Source of the DNA: Rhodococcus qingshengii
GTDB lineage: Bacteria; Actinomycetota; Actinomycetes; Mycobacteriales; Mycobacteriaceae
DNA length: 64,000 nucleotides
Reading direction: 5' to 3'
Assembly (NCBI RefSeq): GCF_021025955.1
Contig: NZ_JAJNCL010000015.1
Coordinates: forward strand, 62,001-126,000
Both the position numbers and the translations under genes were made by a program. The first letter of the stretch is position 1. The number at the start of each line of letters is the position of its first letter. The notes under the pieces are model-generated. The model had not been told where the DNA came from, searched no databases, and saw only the letters and a list, made by a program, of their open reading frames with translations. Positions 31,154 to 40,725 of the stretch are shown piece after piece.

Positions 31154-31190
31154 ACTGAAGGCGTTCCCGATCATCGGGGACGCCTTCAGT
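31154..31190 (+). terminator. Terminator after tRNA-Val (CAC)
   Basis: ACTGAAGGCG (31154-31163) pairs with CGCCTTCAGT (31181-31190), extended inward by GTTCCC/GGGGAC, followed by CGTTT. Confidence 0.85.
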
Positions 31191-31315
31191 CGTTTGAGAG
31201 CGCAGTGGTTCGAGGGCACGGTTGTTTCGGCATGCAGACCGTCTTCGCAGGTCGCCGGGCGACGATTTCGGTAGCCTGGTCCAAGAGACATTTCGCGACG
31301 GAAAAGGTGACCGAC

Positions 31316-31768
31316 TTGAGTACCGAAAAGGTCGATTCTCCCGTCGACGATTCAGACCTGTCCGTCTTCCAAGACGCAGAGTCCCGCTGGGAGCGGTGGC
31401 GCGCTGGAATCGCCGCGCGGCCCACCCTCAATCTTGCGTATCGCATCGGCGTTGGAGTCGTCGGCGTGATCGTGCTCGCCGCAGGTGTCATAGCTATTCC
31501 GTACCCCGGCCCCGGATGGCTCATAGTGTTCGCCGGCCTGGGCATTTTGGCGTCGGAGTTCGCCTGGGCTCATCGACTCCTTCATTTTGCGAAGGCTCGA
31601 TACGACAGGTTCATGGAATGGTTCGGCAAGCAGTCGCTGTTTGTCAAAGGGTTAGGCGTTCTGTTCACCACAGTGTTCGTCCTGGCGACTTTGTGGGTGC
31701 TCGGCACCTTCGGCCTGATCGGGACATGGGTAGGGCTGGACTACTCGTGGCTCGAATCGCCACTGTGA
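31316..31768 (+). CDS. PGPGW-motif transmembrane protein (TIGR02611 type)
   Basis: About 150 residues with three or four hydrophobic segments. The first pair is joined by IPYPGPGWLIVFAGLG, the hallmark PGPGW motif, followed by SEFAWAHRLLHFAKARYD. TTG 31316 is chosen because AAGGTG lies six bases upstream; GTG 31307 is an alternative, and the frame's further upstream opening runs through a tRNA gene. Function unknown; inner-membrane location. Confidence 0.8.
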   Translation: MSTEKVDSPVDDSDLSVFQDAESRWERWRAGIAARPTLNLAYRIGVGVVGVIVLAAGVIAIPYPGPGWLIVFAGLGILASEFAWAHRLLHFAKARYDRFMEWFGKQSLFVKGLGVLFTTVFVLATLWVLGTFGLIGTWVGLDYSWLESPL

Positions 31769-31900
31769 GCTGAACGAGGTCGGTTTCCTTCACTCGGTTG
31801 TCTCGACATGTCGGTAGGGCCGATAACATGATCGTGCGCGTGCTCGCAGTGGGTACGACGCCTGTCTTAACTTGTCGCAATACCTTAGGAGCACATCGCC

Positions 31901-33958
31901 GTGACCAGTCCCGCGCCAGAGCACTCAGCCGCCCCACTTCGGGTGCCCGCGGGGACGACCGCCGGGACTGCAGTGCGTGAAGCCGGATACCCCACGAAGG
32001 GGCCCGACGTGATCGTCGTCGTGCGGGACGGCGAGGGAACGCTCAAGGATCTGTCGTGGACTCCTGAGGTCGATGTCGACGTCGAGCCGGTGGCAGCGTC
32101 CACCGAAGACGGTCGCAGCGTCATCCGACACTCCGCGGCCCACGTCCTCGCGCAGGCGGTCCAGAAGGAATTCCCCGATGCGAAGCTGGGCATCGGGCCG
32201 CCGATCAAAGACGGCTTCTACTACGACTTCGCGGTGGATCGTCCGTTCACTCCGGAGGATCTGGCCAAGCTCGAAAAGCGCATGAAGCAGATCATCAAGG
32301 GTTCGCAGCGCTTCTCGCGTCGAGTGGTCGATTCGATCGAGGACGCCCGGGTCGAGTTGGCCGACGAGCCTTTCAAGCTCGAACTCATCGACGACAAGTC
32401 CGGTATCGACGATCCAGAGATCATGGAGGTGGGTGGCAACGAGCTGACCATCTACGACAATCTCGATCCCCGTACCGGTGACAAGATCTGGTCCGATCTG
32501 TGCCGCGGTCCGCATATTCCGACCACCAAACACATTCCAGCGTTCAAGCTGACGCGTAGCTCCGCCGCGTACTGGCGCGGAAATCAGGACAACGCCGATC
32601 TTCAGCGTGTCTACGGCACCGCGTGGGAGTCCACCGAGGCTCAGGATGAGTACCTCGAGTTGCTCGCCGAGGCCGAGCGTCGTGACCACCGCAAGCTCGG
32701 TACCGAACTGGACCTCTTCAGCTTCCCCGACGAACTCGGCTCCGGTCTGCCGGTCTTCCATCCCAAGGGCGGCATCATCCGTACCGAGATGGAGAATTAC
32801 TCTCGCAGCCGCCACATCGAGGCCGGCTACGAGTTCGTCAACACCCCGCACATCACCAAGGGACATCTGTACGAGGTGTCCGGTCACCTCGACTGGTACC
32901 GCGACGGCATGTTCCCGGCGATGCACGTCGACGAGGAACTCAACGAGGACGGCACCGTGCGTAAGCCGGGCCAGGACTACTACCTCAAGCCGATGAACTG
33001 CCCGATGCACAACCTGATCTTCCGTGCCCGCGGACGTTCGTACCGTGAATTGCCGTTGCGGCTCTTCGAGTTCGGCTCGGTCTACCGCTACGAGAAGTCT
33101 GGCGTCATCCACGGTTTGACCCGTGTGCGCGGCATGACTCAGGACGACGCTCACATCTACTGCACCCGTGAGCAGATGCGCGACGAGCTGACCACCACGC
33201 TGCAGTTCGTGCTGAACTTGCTCAAGGACTACGGCCTCGACGACTTCTACCTCGAGCTGTCCACCAAGAACCCGGACAAGTTCGTCGGTAGCGACGACGT
33301 CTGGGAAGAGGCGACCGCAACGCTCGCCGAGGTCGGCGAAGCCTCCGGCCTTACACTGGTGCCGGACCCGGGTGGAGCTGCGTTCTACGGTCCCAAGATC
33401 TCCGTTCAGGTCAAGGACGCACTCGGCCGTACATGGCAGATGTCGACCATCCAGCTCGACTTCAACCTGCCCGAGCGGTTCGAGCTCGAATACACCGGCA
33501 ACGACGGCGTCAAGACTCGACCGGTCATGATCCACCGCGCTCTGTTCGGCTCGATTGAACGGTTCTTCGGCGTCCTGACCGAGCACTACGCCGGCGCTTT
33601 CCCGGCGTGGCTGGCGCCGGTGCAGGTCGTCGGAATCCCGGTGGCGGAGGCATTCGCCGATCACCTGTTCGACGTCACGAAGAAGCTCAAGGCTGCCGGT
33701 GTGCGCGCCGAGGTCGACTTCAGTGACGACCGCATGCAGAAGAAGATCCGCAACCACACCACGCAGAAGGTCCCGTTCATGCTCCTGGCGGGCGAGCGTG
33801 ACGTCGAAGCCGGCGCGGTCAGTTTCCGCTTCCGCGACGGCACACAGATCAACGGAATTCCCGTCGACGACGCCGTCCGGATCATCACCGAGTGGATCAG
33901 CCGTCGCGAGAATGCCTCGCCGACAGCCGAACTGGTGCAGCCAAGCGTGGCGCAGTGA
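31901..33958 (+). CDS. thrS: Threonyl-tRNA synthetase
   Basis: 685 residues. An N-terminal TGS-like domain (about 1-75) is followed by the editing domain with [12 protein letters not shown] (zinc-like HxxxH) and the class II catalytic core ([13 protein letters not shown], motif 2 around [20 protein letters not shown], motif 3 near [19 protein letters not shown]), then the anticodon-binding domain. GTG 31901 with an AGGAG site about ten bases upstream. Its GTGA overlap starts a six-gene operon running to 38346. Confidence 0.97.
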   Translation: MTSPAPEHSAAPLRVPAGTTAGTAVREAGYPTKGPDVIVVVRDGEGTLKDLSWTPEVDVDVEPVAASTEDGRSVIRHSAAHVLAQAVQKEFPDAKLGIGPPIKDGFYYDFAVDRPFTPEDLAKLEKRMKQIIKGSQRFSRRVVDSIEDARVELADEPFKLELIDDKSGIDDPEIMEVGGNELTIYDNLDPRTGDKIWSDLCRGPHIPTTKHIPAFKLTRSSAAYWRGNQDNADLQRVYGTAWESTEAQDEYLELLAEAERRDHRKLGTELDLFSFPDELGSGLPVFHPKGGIIRTEMENYSRSRHIEAGYEFVNTPHITKGHLYEVSGHLDWYRDGMFPAMHVDEELNEDGTVRKPGQDYYLKPMNCPMHNLIFRARGRSYRELPLRLFEFGSVYRYEKSGVIHGLTRVRGMTQDDAHIYCTREQMRDELTTTLQFVLNLLKDYGLDDFYLELSTKNPDKFVGSDDVWEEATATLAEVGEASGLTLVPDPGGAAFYGPKISVQVKDALGRTWQMSTIQLDFNLPERFELEYTGNDGVKTRPVMIHRALFGSIERFFGVLTEHYAGAFPAWLAPVQVVGIPVAEAFADHLFDVTKKLKAAGVRAEVDFSDDRMQKKIRNHTTQKVPFMLLAGERDVEAGAVSFRFRDGTQINGIPVDDAVRIITEWISRRENASPTAELVQPSVAQ

Positions 33959-34509
33959 GCGGCCCCGGTGACGAGGGACCAGGTTCGCTGATCGACCACG
34001 GCGTCGGCGACCCTGACCATTTGCAGCGCATTTGGTCGCCGCATCGGATGTCGTACATCACCGAGGCGCCCAACACCCCGGGTACGACGGGTGAGCCGTT
34101 CATCGATATCCCGAAGATGTCGGACGAAGAAGGGCTCATCGTTGCCCGCGGTGAGCATGTCTACGCGGTTCTGAACTTGTACCCGTATAACCCCGGGCAT
34201 CTCATGGTGGTTCCGTATCGCAAGGTCGCGGCTCTCGAAGATCTGACGCCGGAGGAGAGCGCCGAGCTGATGGCGTTCACCCAGCGTGCGCTGCGGGTGA
34301 TCAAGAGTGTGTCGAATCCTCACGGGTTCAATGTCGGCCTGAATCTCGGTGCCGCTGCGGGCGGTTCGTTGTCCGAGCACCTTCACCAACACGTAGTGCC
34401 CCGCTGGGGTGGCGACGCCAACTTCATCACCGTGCTCGGTGGGGTGAAGGTGATGCCGCAACTGCTGCGGGAGACCCGGGGACTACTCGCCGGTGCCTGG
34501 CAACAATAG
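33955..34509 (+). CDS. HIT-family nucleotide phosphorylase/hydrolase (Ap4A-type)
   Basis: 184 residues. The histidine triad is [10 protein letters not shown], preceded by the conserved [18 protein letters not shown] block; both are typical of the mycobacterial Ap4A phosphorylase relatives found downstream of thrS. Acts on dinucleoside polyphosphates in the cytoplasm. GTG start overlaps the thrS stop. Confidence 0.9.
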   Translation: MSGPGDEGPGSLIDHGVGDPDHLQRIWSPHRMSYITEAPNTPGTTGEPFIDIPKMSDEEGLIVARGEHVYAVLNLYPYNPGHLMVVPYRKVAALEDLTPEESAELMAFTQRALRVIKSVSNPHGFNVGLNLGAAAGGSLSEHLHQHVVPRWGGDANFITVLGGVKVMPQLLRETRGLLAGAWQQ

Positions 34510-34590
34510 ATCGATGCGTCCGGCTTCATGGCAGGATGCTTTGTTGCGACGAGTTCCAATCCGGAACTCACGACGGGGAGGTTTCCTGCG

Positions 34591-35304
34591 GTGTTGAGCT
34601 TCTTCGGACGCGAATCGGTGTCCAAGGTGACGGCACCTATGGGGAAGGCGCTGGTCAAGACCGGCCTGACGCCAGACACGGTGACGGTGATCGGCACGGT
34701 GGCGAGTGTCGCCGGGGCGGTGACTCTGTTTCCGTCCGGACACTTGTTCTGGGGAACCATGTTCATTTGGTTCTTCGTCATGTTCGACATGCTCGACGGC
34801 GCCATGGCCCGCGCTCGCGGTGGTGGAACGCGATACGGGGCCGTCCTGGACGCCACCTGTGATCGCGTGGCCGACGGTGCGATTTTTGCCGGCCTTGCGT
34901 GGTGGGCGGTTTACCACGAGAACAGCAAGTGGCTTCTCGTGGCGACGCTCATCTGCCTCGTCACCTCGCAGGTCATCTCGTACGCTAAAGCACGCGCCGA
35001 GGCGAGCGGGCTGACTGCCGACGGTGGGTGGATAGAGCGTCCGGACCGGCTGATCATCGTGTTGGTCGGATCAGGCCTGACGGGCATGGGTCTACCGTGG
35101 GCAATCCACATCGCGATGTGGGTATTGGCCGCCGGAAGTATCGTCACTGTCTTCCAGCGAGTGCTCGCGGTGCGCAATTCCCCTGGCGCCCGGGAACTTC
35201 TGCCGATCGCCCCGGCGTCATCAACGGCCGAAGGCGGGTCGAAGCCCGATGGCGAGCCCGAAACAGATGGTGGGCCCAAGACGGAAGGCGAGGCAGATCA
35301 ATGA
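34591..35304 (+). CDS. pgsA: Phosphatidylinositol phosphate synthase (CDP-alcohol phosphatidyltransferase)
   Basis: 237 residues, about six membrane helices. Joins CDP-diacylglycerol and inositol phosphate, the first step to phosphatidylinositol in actinobacteria. The CDP-AP motif is complete: DMLDGAMARARGGGTRYGAV then LDATCDRVAD (D-x2-DG-x2-AR-x8-G-x3-D-x3-D). GTG 34591 has GGGGAGG upstream; ATG 34528 would add 21 residues. A hydrophilic tail follows residue 205. The stop overlaps the acyltransferase ATG. Confidence 0.92.
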   Translation: MLSFFGRESVSKVTAPMGKALVKTGLTPDTVTVIGTVASVAGAVTLFPSGHLFWGTMFIWFFVMFDMLDGAMARARGGGTRYGAVLDATCDRVADGAIFAGLAWWAVYHENSKWLLVATLICLVTSQVISYAKARAEASGLTADGGWIERPDRLIIVLVGSGLTGMGLPWAIHIAMWVLAAGSIVTVFQRVLAVRNSPGARELLPIAPASSTAEGGSKPDGEPETDGGPKTEGEADQ

Positions 35305-36203
35305 GTTTTGCCGAGCGTGCAACCGATCTGGGATACGCCGCGGGATGGCGGTTGGTGCGAAGCCTGCCGGAATCGGTGGCAGTCAAGCTGTTCGACGCTG
35401 GAGCGGATTTCGCGGTACGCAAGGGCGGACCCGAACAACTCAGGAAGAACCTCGCGAGAGTTCTGGGGACGACACCGGAGGAAGTCCCGGATCAGTTGAT
35501 CAAGGATTCGATGCGCTCGTACGCCCGGTACTGGCGTGAGGCGTTCCGTCTTCCGTCGATGGACCTGGTCGCCACCGGTAAGGCGTTGCATGCGCTGGTC
35601 GAGGGCCAGGAACATCTGGAAAAAGCGATGGCGGCAGGTCATGGCGCAGTGCTGGCGCTGCCCCACAGCGGCAACTGGGACATGGCCGGCGTGTGGTGCG
35701 TTCAGCAGTGGGGTGGATTGACCTCGGTGGCCGAGCGGCTCAAACCCGAATCCCTGTACGAGCGGTTCGTCGAATATCGCGAGAGTCTCGGTTTCGAGAT
35801 CTTCCCGCTCAGCGGCGGAGAGCATCCTCCGTTCGTCGAACTCTCCAAGCATCTGCGTGAGAACAAGATCGTGTGTCTTCTGGGGGAGCGCGATCTGGCG
35901 AAGAAGGGTGTGCCTGTCACGTTCTTCGGAGAACCTACTCGCATGCCCGCAGGCCCGGCGAAGCTCGCGATCGACACCGGAGCGCCGCTTCTACCGGTCC
36001 ACTGCTGGTTCACTCCCGACGGGTGGGGTTTCAAGATCGACCCGCCGATCGACGTTTCCGGGGGCGTCGGCCCGGCCACGCAGGCACTGGCCGACCGATT
36101 CGCGGTCAACATCGCAGCGCACCCCGCTGACTGGCACATGCTTCAGCCGCTGTGGCGCTCGGATCTCTCCGAATCGCGGCTCGCCCGCATGGAGGGTGAA
36201 TGA
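35301..36203 (+). CDS. patA: Phosphatidylinositol mannoside acyltransferase (LpxL/HtrB-like)
   Basis: 300 residues. Acylates the mannose of PIM1/PIM2 on the cytoplasmic face. Family motif ALPHSGNWDMAG holds the H-x4-D active-site pair (NHxxxxD equivalent), and LLGERDLAKKGVPVTFFGEP is the second conserved block. Between pgsA and pimA, the order known from mycobacteria, so the assignment to PIM synthesis is strong. ATG 35301 overlaps pgsA. Confidence 0.9.
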   Translation: MSFAERATDLGYAAGWRLVRSLPESVAVKLFDAGADFAVRKGGPEQLRKNLARVLGTTPEEVPDQLIKDSMRSYARYWREAFRLPSMDLVATGKALHALVEGQEHLEKAMAAGHGAVLALPHSGNWDMAGVWCVQQWGGLTSVAERLKPESLYERFVEYRESLGFEIFPLSGGEHPPFVELSKHLRENKIVCLLGERDLAKKGVPVTFFGEPTRMPAGPAKLAIDTGAPLLPVHCWFTPDGWGFKIDPPIDVSGGVGPATQALADRFAVNIAAHPADWHMLQPLWRSDLSESRLARMEGE

Positions 36204-37327
36204 AAATCGGCATGATCTGCCCGTACTCCTTCGACGTCCCCGGCGGGGTGCAGGCGCACGTGGTGGATCTGGCCGAGGTGCTGATCGAACGTGGCCACAA
36301 GGTGAGCGTGCTTGCGCCATCGTCCGACGATGACGAGTTACCGGATTTTGTGGTCTCCGCTGGTAAAGCCGTCGCGATTCCTTACAACGGTTCTGTTGCG
36401 CGGTTGTCCTTCGGCCCGACGGCGAACGCCCGCCTCCGCAAGTTCATCGCGGAAGGTGGCTTCGACGTTCTGCACATCCACGAACCCAATGCGCCGAGTC
36501 TGTCCATGCTCGCGTTGCGTATCGCGGAAGGCCCGATCGTGGCGACCTTCCACACGTCGACCACGAAGTCGTTGGTGCTGAGCACTTTTCAGGGTGTCCT
36601 GGCCCCGTATCTCGAGAAGATCAGTGGCCGGATCGCAGTCTCGGAGTTGGCGCGTCGTTGGCAGGTCGAGTCCCTAGGATCCGACGCCGTCGAAATACCC
36701 AACGGCGTCGACGTCGCCGCGTTTGCCGAGGCCGACATGTTGCCCGGCTATCCGCGCGAGGGTGGAACCATTCTGTTCCTCGGGCGCTACGACGAACCGC
36801 GCAAGGGTATGGCCGTCCTCCTCGGTGCACTGCCGGAGTTGGTCGAGCGTCATCCTGATCTCGAAGTGATCGTGGTCGGGCGCGGCGACGAGGAAAAACT
36901 CCGCAAAGAGGCGGGCAAGTACTTCAAGCATCTCCGACTGCTCGGGCAGGTCAGCGACGAGGAGAAAGCGTCGGCACTTCGCAGTGCGGACGTCTACTGC
37001 GCGCCCAACCTCGGCGGTGAGAGCTTCGGGATCGTTCTGGTCGAGGCCATGGCGGCCGGTACCGCCGTCGTCGCGAGTGAGTTGGACGCCTTCCGTCGGG
37101 TACTTCGCGACGGCCAGGCCGGCTTGCTGGTCCCCATCGGGAGCTCCGATGCCCTGGCCGAGGCAATCGATTCCGTTCTCGGTGATCCGGACCGACGCCG
37201 TGCTCTGGTCAACACCGCGACAAGCGTTGTCGCCGAATACGACTGGCCGGTGGTGGCGGAGCAGATCCTGCGTGTCTACGAGACCGTCACGGTCGGCGGC
37301 ACCGGCGTTCGTGTGGTGGGATCATGA
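36200..37327 (+). CDS. pimA: Phosphatidylinositol alpha-mannosyltransferase (GT4)
   Basis: 375 residues with the GT-B fold. Adds the first mannose from GDP-mannose to phosphatidylinositol. N-terminal glycine loop CPYSFDVPGGVQAHVVDLAE; C-terminal donor site GRYDEPRKGMAVLL and the E-x7-E motif in NLGGESFGIVLVEAMAAG. Overlaps both neighbours in the thrS-NUDIX operon. Confidence 0.95.
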   Translation: MKIGMICPYSFDVPGGVQAHVVDLAEVLIERGHKVSVLAPSSDDDELPDFVVSAGKAVAIPYNGSVARLSFGPTANARLRKFIAEGGFDVLHIHEPNAPSLSMLALRIAEGPIVATFHTSTTKSLVLSTFQGVLAPYLEKISGRIAVSELARRWQVESLGSDAVEIPNGVDVAAFAEADMLPGYPREGGTILFLGRYDEPRKGMAVLLGALPELVERHPDLEVIVVGRGDEEKLRKEAGKYFKHLRLLGQVSDEEKASALRSADVYCAPNLGGESFGIVLVEAMAAGTAVVASELDAFRRVLRDGQAGLLVPIGSSDALAEAIDSVLGDPDRRRALVNTATSVVAEYDWPVVAEQILRVYETVTVGGTGVRVVGS

Positions 37328-38346
37328 CCTTTTCCGCTCTGACGATCTTCATTCTCGGACTTGTCGCTGCCGTCGTCCTGGTCGTCGGACTGTGGGCGTA
37401 CGGGACGGCGAATCGACTCGATCGGCTGCATGTGCGTTCGGATCAGTCCTGGTTGGCGCTCGATGCGGCGCTGTCCCGCCGTGCAGCGGTGGTCCGCGCG
37501 GCGGCCGTGGACATGAGCGCCGACGACGCCCGCAGATTCGTCACCTTGGCCGACGCCGCTGAACGGGCGGATCGTCAGGACCGAGAACTCGCGGAGAATC
37601 GGTTGTCCAACGCTCTTGCCGCCTACGGCACGACGTCGCTGCGACCTCAACTGGTGGCCGAGCTGGCCGACGCCGAAGCGCGGGTTCTGATCGCCAGGCG
37701 GTTCCACAACGACGCGGTGCGAGACACCCTTGCACTCCGTACGCGTCGACTTGTTCGCTGGCTTCACCTCGGCGGAACGGCGCCGCTGCCTCAGTATTTC
37801 GAGATCTCCGAGCGGACCACCGCGGCCGCGGTGCCCGAGGGCATCACTGTCGATACGTCGCGGACCTCCGCCCGCGTGGTGATGCTGGACGAGGACGATC
37901 GGGTGCTGCTGCTGCGCGGGCACGATCCTCAGATCCCGAACACTTACTTCTGGTTCACCGTCGGCGGCGGGCTCGAACGCGGTGAACATCTGCGGGCGGC
38001 TGCCGTTCGTGAGATCGAGGAGGAGACCGGATTCGTCGTGGCGCCGCAGAATCTGCGAGGTCCGCTCTGGCGTCGAGTGGCGATTTTCCCGTTCGACGGT
38101 GAGCTGATCCGTTCGGAAGAGCTGTTCTTCGCCACGCGCACTCACGGCTTCGAGCCGGTCTTCCAAGGCCACACGGAGTTGGAGCAGCGTGCGATTACGG
38201 GCCATCGCTGGTGCAGTGCCGACGAGATCCGCCGACTGGCCAAGTCCGGTGAGCCCGTCTACCCGTTGGATCTGGCAGACCTCCTGGTGGAAGCAGCGAC
38301 GATCGCGGACGGCAGCGAGGATCCGGAAGTGCGTTCCATCCGCTGA
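37324..38346 (+). CDS. NUDIX hydrolase with N-terminal membrane anchor
   Basis: 340 residues. Residues 5-25 form one membrane helix, followed by a helical domain (about 30-150), then a NUDIX domain with the box GGGLERGEHLRAAAVREIEEETG (spread over positions about 216-238; key residues G, E, R-E-x2-EE). Location at the end of the PIM operon is conserved in relatives; its substrate is unknown. ATG overlaps the pimA stop. Confidence 0.88.
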   Translation: MTFSALTIFILGLVAAVVLVVGLWAYGTANRLDRLHVRSDQSWLALDAALSRRAAVVRAAAVDMSADDARRFVTLADAAERADRQDRELAENRLSNALAAYGTTSLRPQLVAELADAEARVLIARRFHNDAVRDTLALRTRRLVRWLHLGGTAPLPQYFEISERTTAAAVPEGITVDTSRTSARVVMLDEDDRVLLLRGHDPQIPNTYFWFTVGGGLERGEHLRAAAVREIEEETGFVVAPQNLRGPLWRRVAIFPFDGELIRSEELFFATRTHGFEPVFQGHTELEQRAITGHRWCSADEIRRLAKSGEPVYPLDLADLLVEAATIADGSEDPEVRSIR

Positions 38347-38517
38347 TCCGTTCGGCCGATCAGGCGTCGCGGCTATTTAAGGCCAGCAATGGCAAATTGG
38401 ATACGGAATCGAAGGCCGGTTGGTCCTAGAGTTCTGGCCAGAGGCCTCCGAGCGAATGAACTCGTGTGTTCGCCGTGCCTCGTTTCTTTTGTCACGCCAC
38501 TACTGCAGGAGTTTGCT

Positions 38518-39426
38518 GTGAGCACCCCCGACTCTGCCCCCACCACCGCCATCGGCACCGCACGCGTCAAGCGCGGCATGGCTGAAATGCTCAAGGGCGG
38601 TGTGATCATGGACGTTGTCACCGCTGAGCAGGCCAAGATCGCCGAAGACGCAGGCGCCGTCGCCGTCATGGCACTCGAGCGGGTCCCCGCGGACATTCGC
38701 GCACAGGGCGGCGTCTCGCGCATGAGCGACCCGGACATGATCGACAGCATCATCTCCACCGTCAGCATTCCTGTCATGGCAAAGGCACGCATCGGTCACT
38801 TCGTCGAAGCGCAGATCCTGCAGAGCCTCGGCGTGGACTACATCGACGAGTCCGAGGTCCTGACCCCGGCCGACTACGCCAACCACATCGACAAGTGGAA
38901 GTTCACCGCTCCCTTCGTCTGTGGCGCCACCAACCTCGGCGAAGCGCTGCGTCGCATCAACGAAGGTGCGGCCATGATCCGCTCGAAGGGTGAAGCCGGT
39001 ACCGGAGACGTCTCCAACGCCACCACCCACATGCGCACCATCCGCGGCGAGATCCGCCGGTTGACCTCGCTGAGCGAAGACGAACTGTACGTCGCTGCCA
39101 AGGAACTGCAGGCACCGTACGAGCTGGTCGTCGAGGTCGCCAAGGCCGGCAAGCTGCCGGTCACCATGTTCACCGCCGGCGGCATCGCCACCCCGGCAGA
39201 CGCTGCGATGATGATGCAGCTCGGCGCCGAAGGCGTGTTCGTCGGATCGGGCATCTTCAAGTCCGGCAACCCGAAGCAGCGCGCCGAGGCCATCGTCAAG
39301 GCCACCACGTTCTACGACGACCCGGACGTGCTCGCCAAGGTCTCGCGCGGACTCGGCGAGGCAATGGTCGGCATCAACGTCGACGACCTGCCGGTTGGAC
39401 ACCGCCTCGCAGAGCGCGGTTGGTGA
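38518..39426 (+). CDS. pdxS: Pyridoxal 5'-phosphate synthase, synthase subunit
   Basis: 302 residues. With PdxT builds PLP from ribose 5-phosphate, glyceraldehyde 3-phosphate and glutamine-derived ammonia. TIM-barrel motifs: [20 protein letters not shown], the Schiff-base lysine in [18 protein letters not shown], and the phosphate site [12 protein letters not shown] 38518 has GCAGGAG upstream; the open frame upstream to 38389 is non-family. pdxT lies 5.4 kb downstream, separated by accessory genes. Confidence 0.97.
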   Translation: MSTPDSAPTTAIGTARVKRGMAEMLKGGVIMDVVTAEQAKIAEDAGAVAVMALERVPADIRAQGGVSRMSDPDMIDSIISTVSIPVMAKARIGHFVEAQILQSLGVDYIDESEVLTPADYANHIDKWKFTAPFVCGATNLGEALRRINEGAAMIRSKGEAGTGDVSNATTHMRTIRGEIRRLTSLSEDELYVAAKELQAPYELVVEVAKAGKLPVTMFTAGGIATPADAAMMMQLGAEGVFVGSGIFKSGNPKQRAEAIVKATTFYDDPDVLAKVSRGLGEAMVGINVDDLPVGHRLAERGW

Positions 39427-39472
39427 CACCAGGTCTGATGACCGGGCCCAGTGCCTGAAGGTTTTCGACAAC

Positions 39473-39512
39473 GAAGGGGCGGCGAGTTGCAGAAGCAACC
39501 CGCCGCCCCTTC
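39473..39512. terminator. Terminator after pdxS
   Basis: GAAGGGGCGGCG (39473-39484) pairs with CGCCGCCCCTTC (39501-39512); it also serves the converging RidA-like gene. Confidence 0.88.
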
Positions 39513-39533
39513 GTCGTGTGGGGGGTCAGACCG

Positions 39534-40010
39534 TCAGATGCTTTCGGAGACCTCGAATACGAATTCCACCTCGACGGCACTGTTTCGGGGGAGTTCGGCG
39601 ACGCCGATCGCAGAGCGTGCGTGTTGCCCTGCGGTACCGAAGATCTGGGCCAGCAGGTCGGACGCGCCGTTGATCACCTGGGGTTGCTGTGAGAATCCGG
39701 GTCCGGAAGCAACAAATCCAACGACCTTGACGACGCGAACGATGCGGTCGAGCCCGACCAAGGCGTCGACGGCCGCGAGTCCGTTGAGAGTGCACAACCG
39801 CGCAGCCTGGGCTGCGTCTTCGACGGAGACACCTTCACCCAACTTGCCGATGCACGTCGTGGTGCCGTCGACGAGTGGCAATTGCCCCGACGTGTAGACG
39901 TATGCCCCCGTCTGAACGGCGGGGAGGTAGGAGCCTGCCGGGGTAGCGACCGGCGGAAGCGTCAGGTCGAGTGCGGCGAGTCGTGCAGTCCAGGTACTGG
40001 CGTCGTTCAT
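39534..40010 (-). CDS. RidA/YjgF-family protein
   Basis: 158 residues from ATG 40010. Matches RidA-like proteins that hydrolyse reactive enamine/imine intermediates released by PLP enzymes: TGAYVYTSGQLPLVDG, then VVKVVGFVASGPGFSQQPQV. The longer form of the family (about 150 residues) lacks the strictly conserved Arg of RidA proper, so activity may differ. Proximity to pdxS is suggestive only. Confidence 0.85.
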   Translation of the reverse strand: MNDASTWTARLAALDLTLPPVATPAGSYLPAVQTGAYVYTSGQLPLVDGTTTCIGKLGEGVSVEDAAQAARLCTLNGLAAVDALVGLDRIVRVVKVVGFVASGPGFSQQPQVINGASDLLAQIFGTAGQHARSAIGVAELPRNSAVEVEFVFEVSESI

Positions 40011-40173
40011 CGAGTTCCTCAATGGGTTCCTTTGTCTGGGAATGATGTTCGAGTCTGGCATCGGGACTCTCTGCAAGTCCAAGTCGTATTTGCGCCCACC
40101 CCATCACTTTTGGTGATACTCACTGTCGTCGGATTCAAAATGGTGTTCGATTTGGCCACCTAAGCTTTGTTGT

Positions 40174-40596
40174 ATGTCGTCAATTCGCAACATCTCATTG
40201 GGGCTACCTGTCCGTTGCGGTCACGTGCTCATGCTCGACGGCACGGACTCTGTCACGGGGGAGAACTTCCATCGATTGATCGGTGGCAGTATCGAGTTCG
40301 GTGAGACGGCCGAGGCAGCGCTGCGACGCGAGTTCGCGGAGGAACTCGGCGTCACGTTGGGAAGTGTCGAGTTGCTCGAGGTTGTCGAGAATATCTTCGA
40401 GTTCGAGGGGCGACTTGGGCATGAGATTGTCCATGTCTTTGCAGTCGACTCAGCCGAATTCGATGCGTTTCCGCTCGACGTGCAACTCCGAGTCCTCGAC
40501 GAAGGTAGTCCAGTCCACTGGGTATTGACAGGTGGGTCCGACCGCCCCATCTACCCGGCCGAAGCCGCCCGCATTATCAACGCCCTGGTTCAGTAG
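40174..40596 (+). CDS. NUDIX hydrolase, small
   Basis: 140 residues. NUDIX box GGSIEFGETAEAALRREF followed by AEELGV, with all metal-binding Glu residues kept. Resembles MutT-like proteins acting on nucleoside triphosphates or sugar nucleotides. ATG 40174; monocistronic. Substrate unknown. Confidence 0.85.
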   Translation: MSSIRNISLGLPVRCGHVLMLDGTDSVTGENFHRLIGGSIEFGETAEAALRREFAEELGVTLGSVELLEVVENIFEFEGRLGHEIVHVFAVDSAEFDAFPLDVQLRVLDEGSPVHWVLTGGSDRPIYPAEAARIINALVQ

Positions 40597-40696
40597 TGGA
40601 ATCCGTTGCCGAAACAAGAGTGGCCGCAAAGGTTGCTCCGCAGCAATTTTCGGTCAATCGGGATTCTTCGGACTGATTTCTGGAAACTGTAGATCT

Positions 40697-40712
40697 TCGA
40701 ACATAGTTTCGA
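40697..40712. promoter_or_regulatory. LexA box before the 13E12 gene
   Basis: TCGAACATAGTTTCGA differs by one base from the actinobacterial SOS consensus TCGAAC-N4-GTTCGA. It lies 14 bases upstream of the ATG at 40726. DNA-damage control of 13E12 genes is known in mycobacteria; here it is inferred. Confidence 0.7.
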
Positions 40713-40725
40713 ATATTGTGGAGGA

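Noticed and set aside
30788-31315. Upstream extension of the PGPGW protein to 326 residues
   Set aside because: It would translate straight through the tRNA-Val(CAC) gene and its terminator; a start at 31316 fits the family.
31925-33757. 610-codon open frame on the minus strand
   Set aside because: It is the antisense of thrS, with composition dictated by GC-rich codon positions; thrS on the plus strand has complete family motifs.
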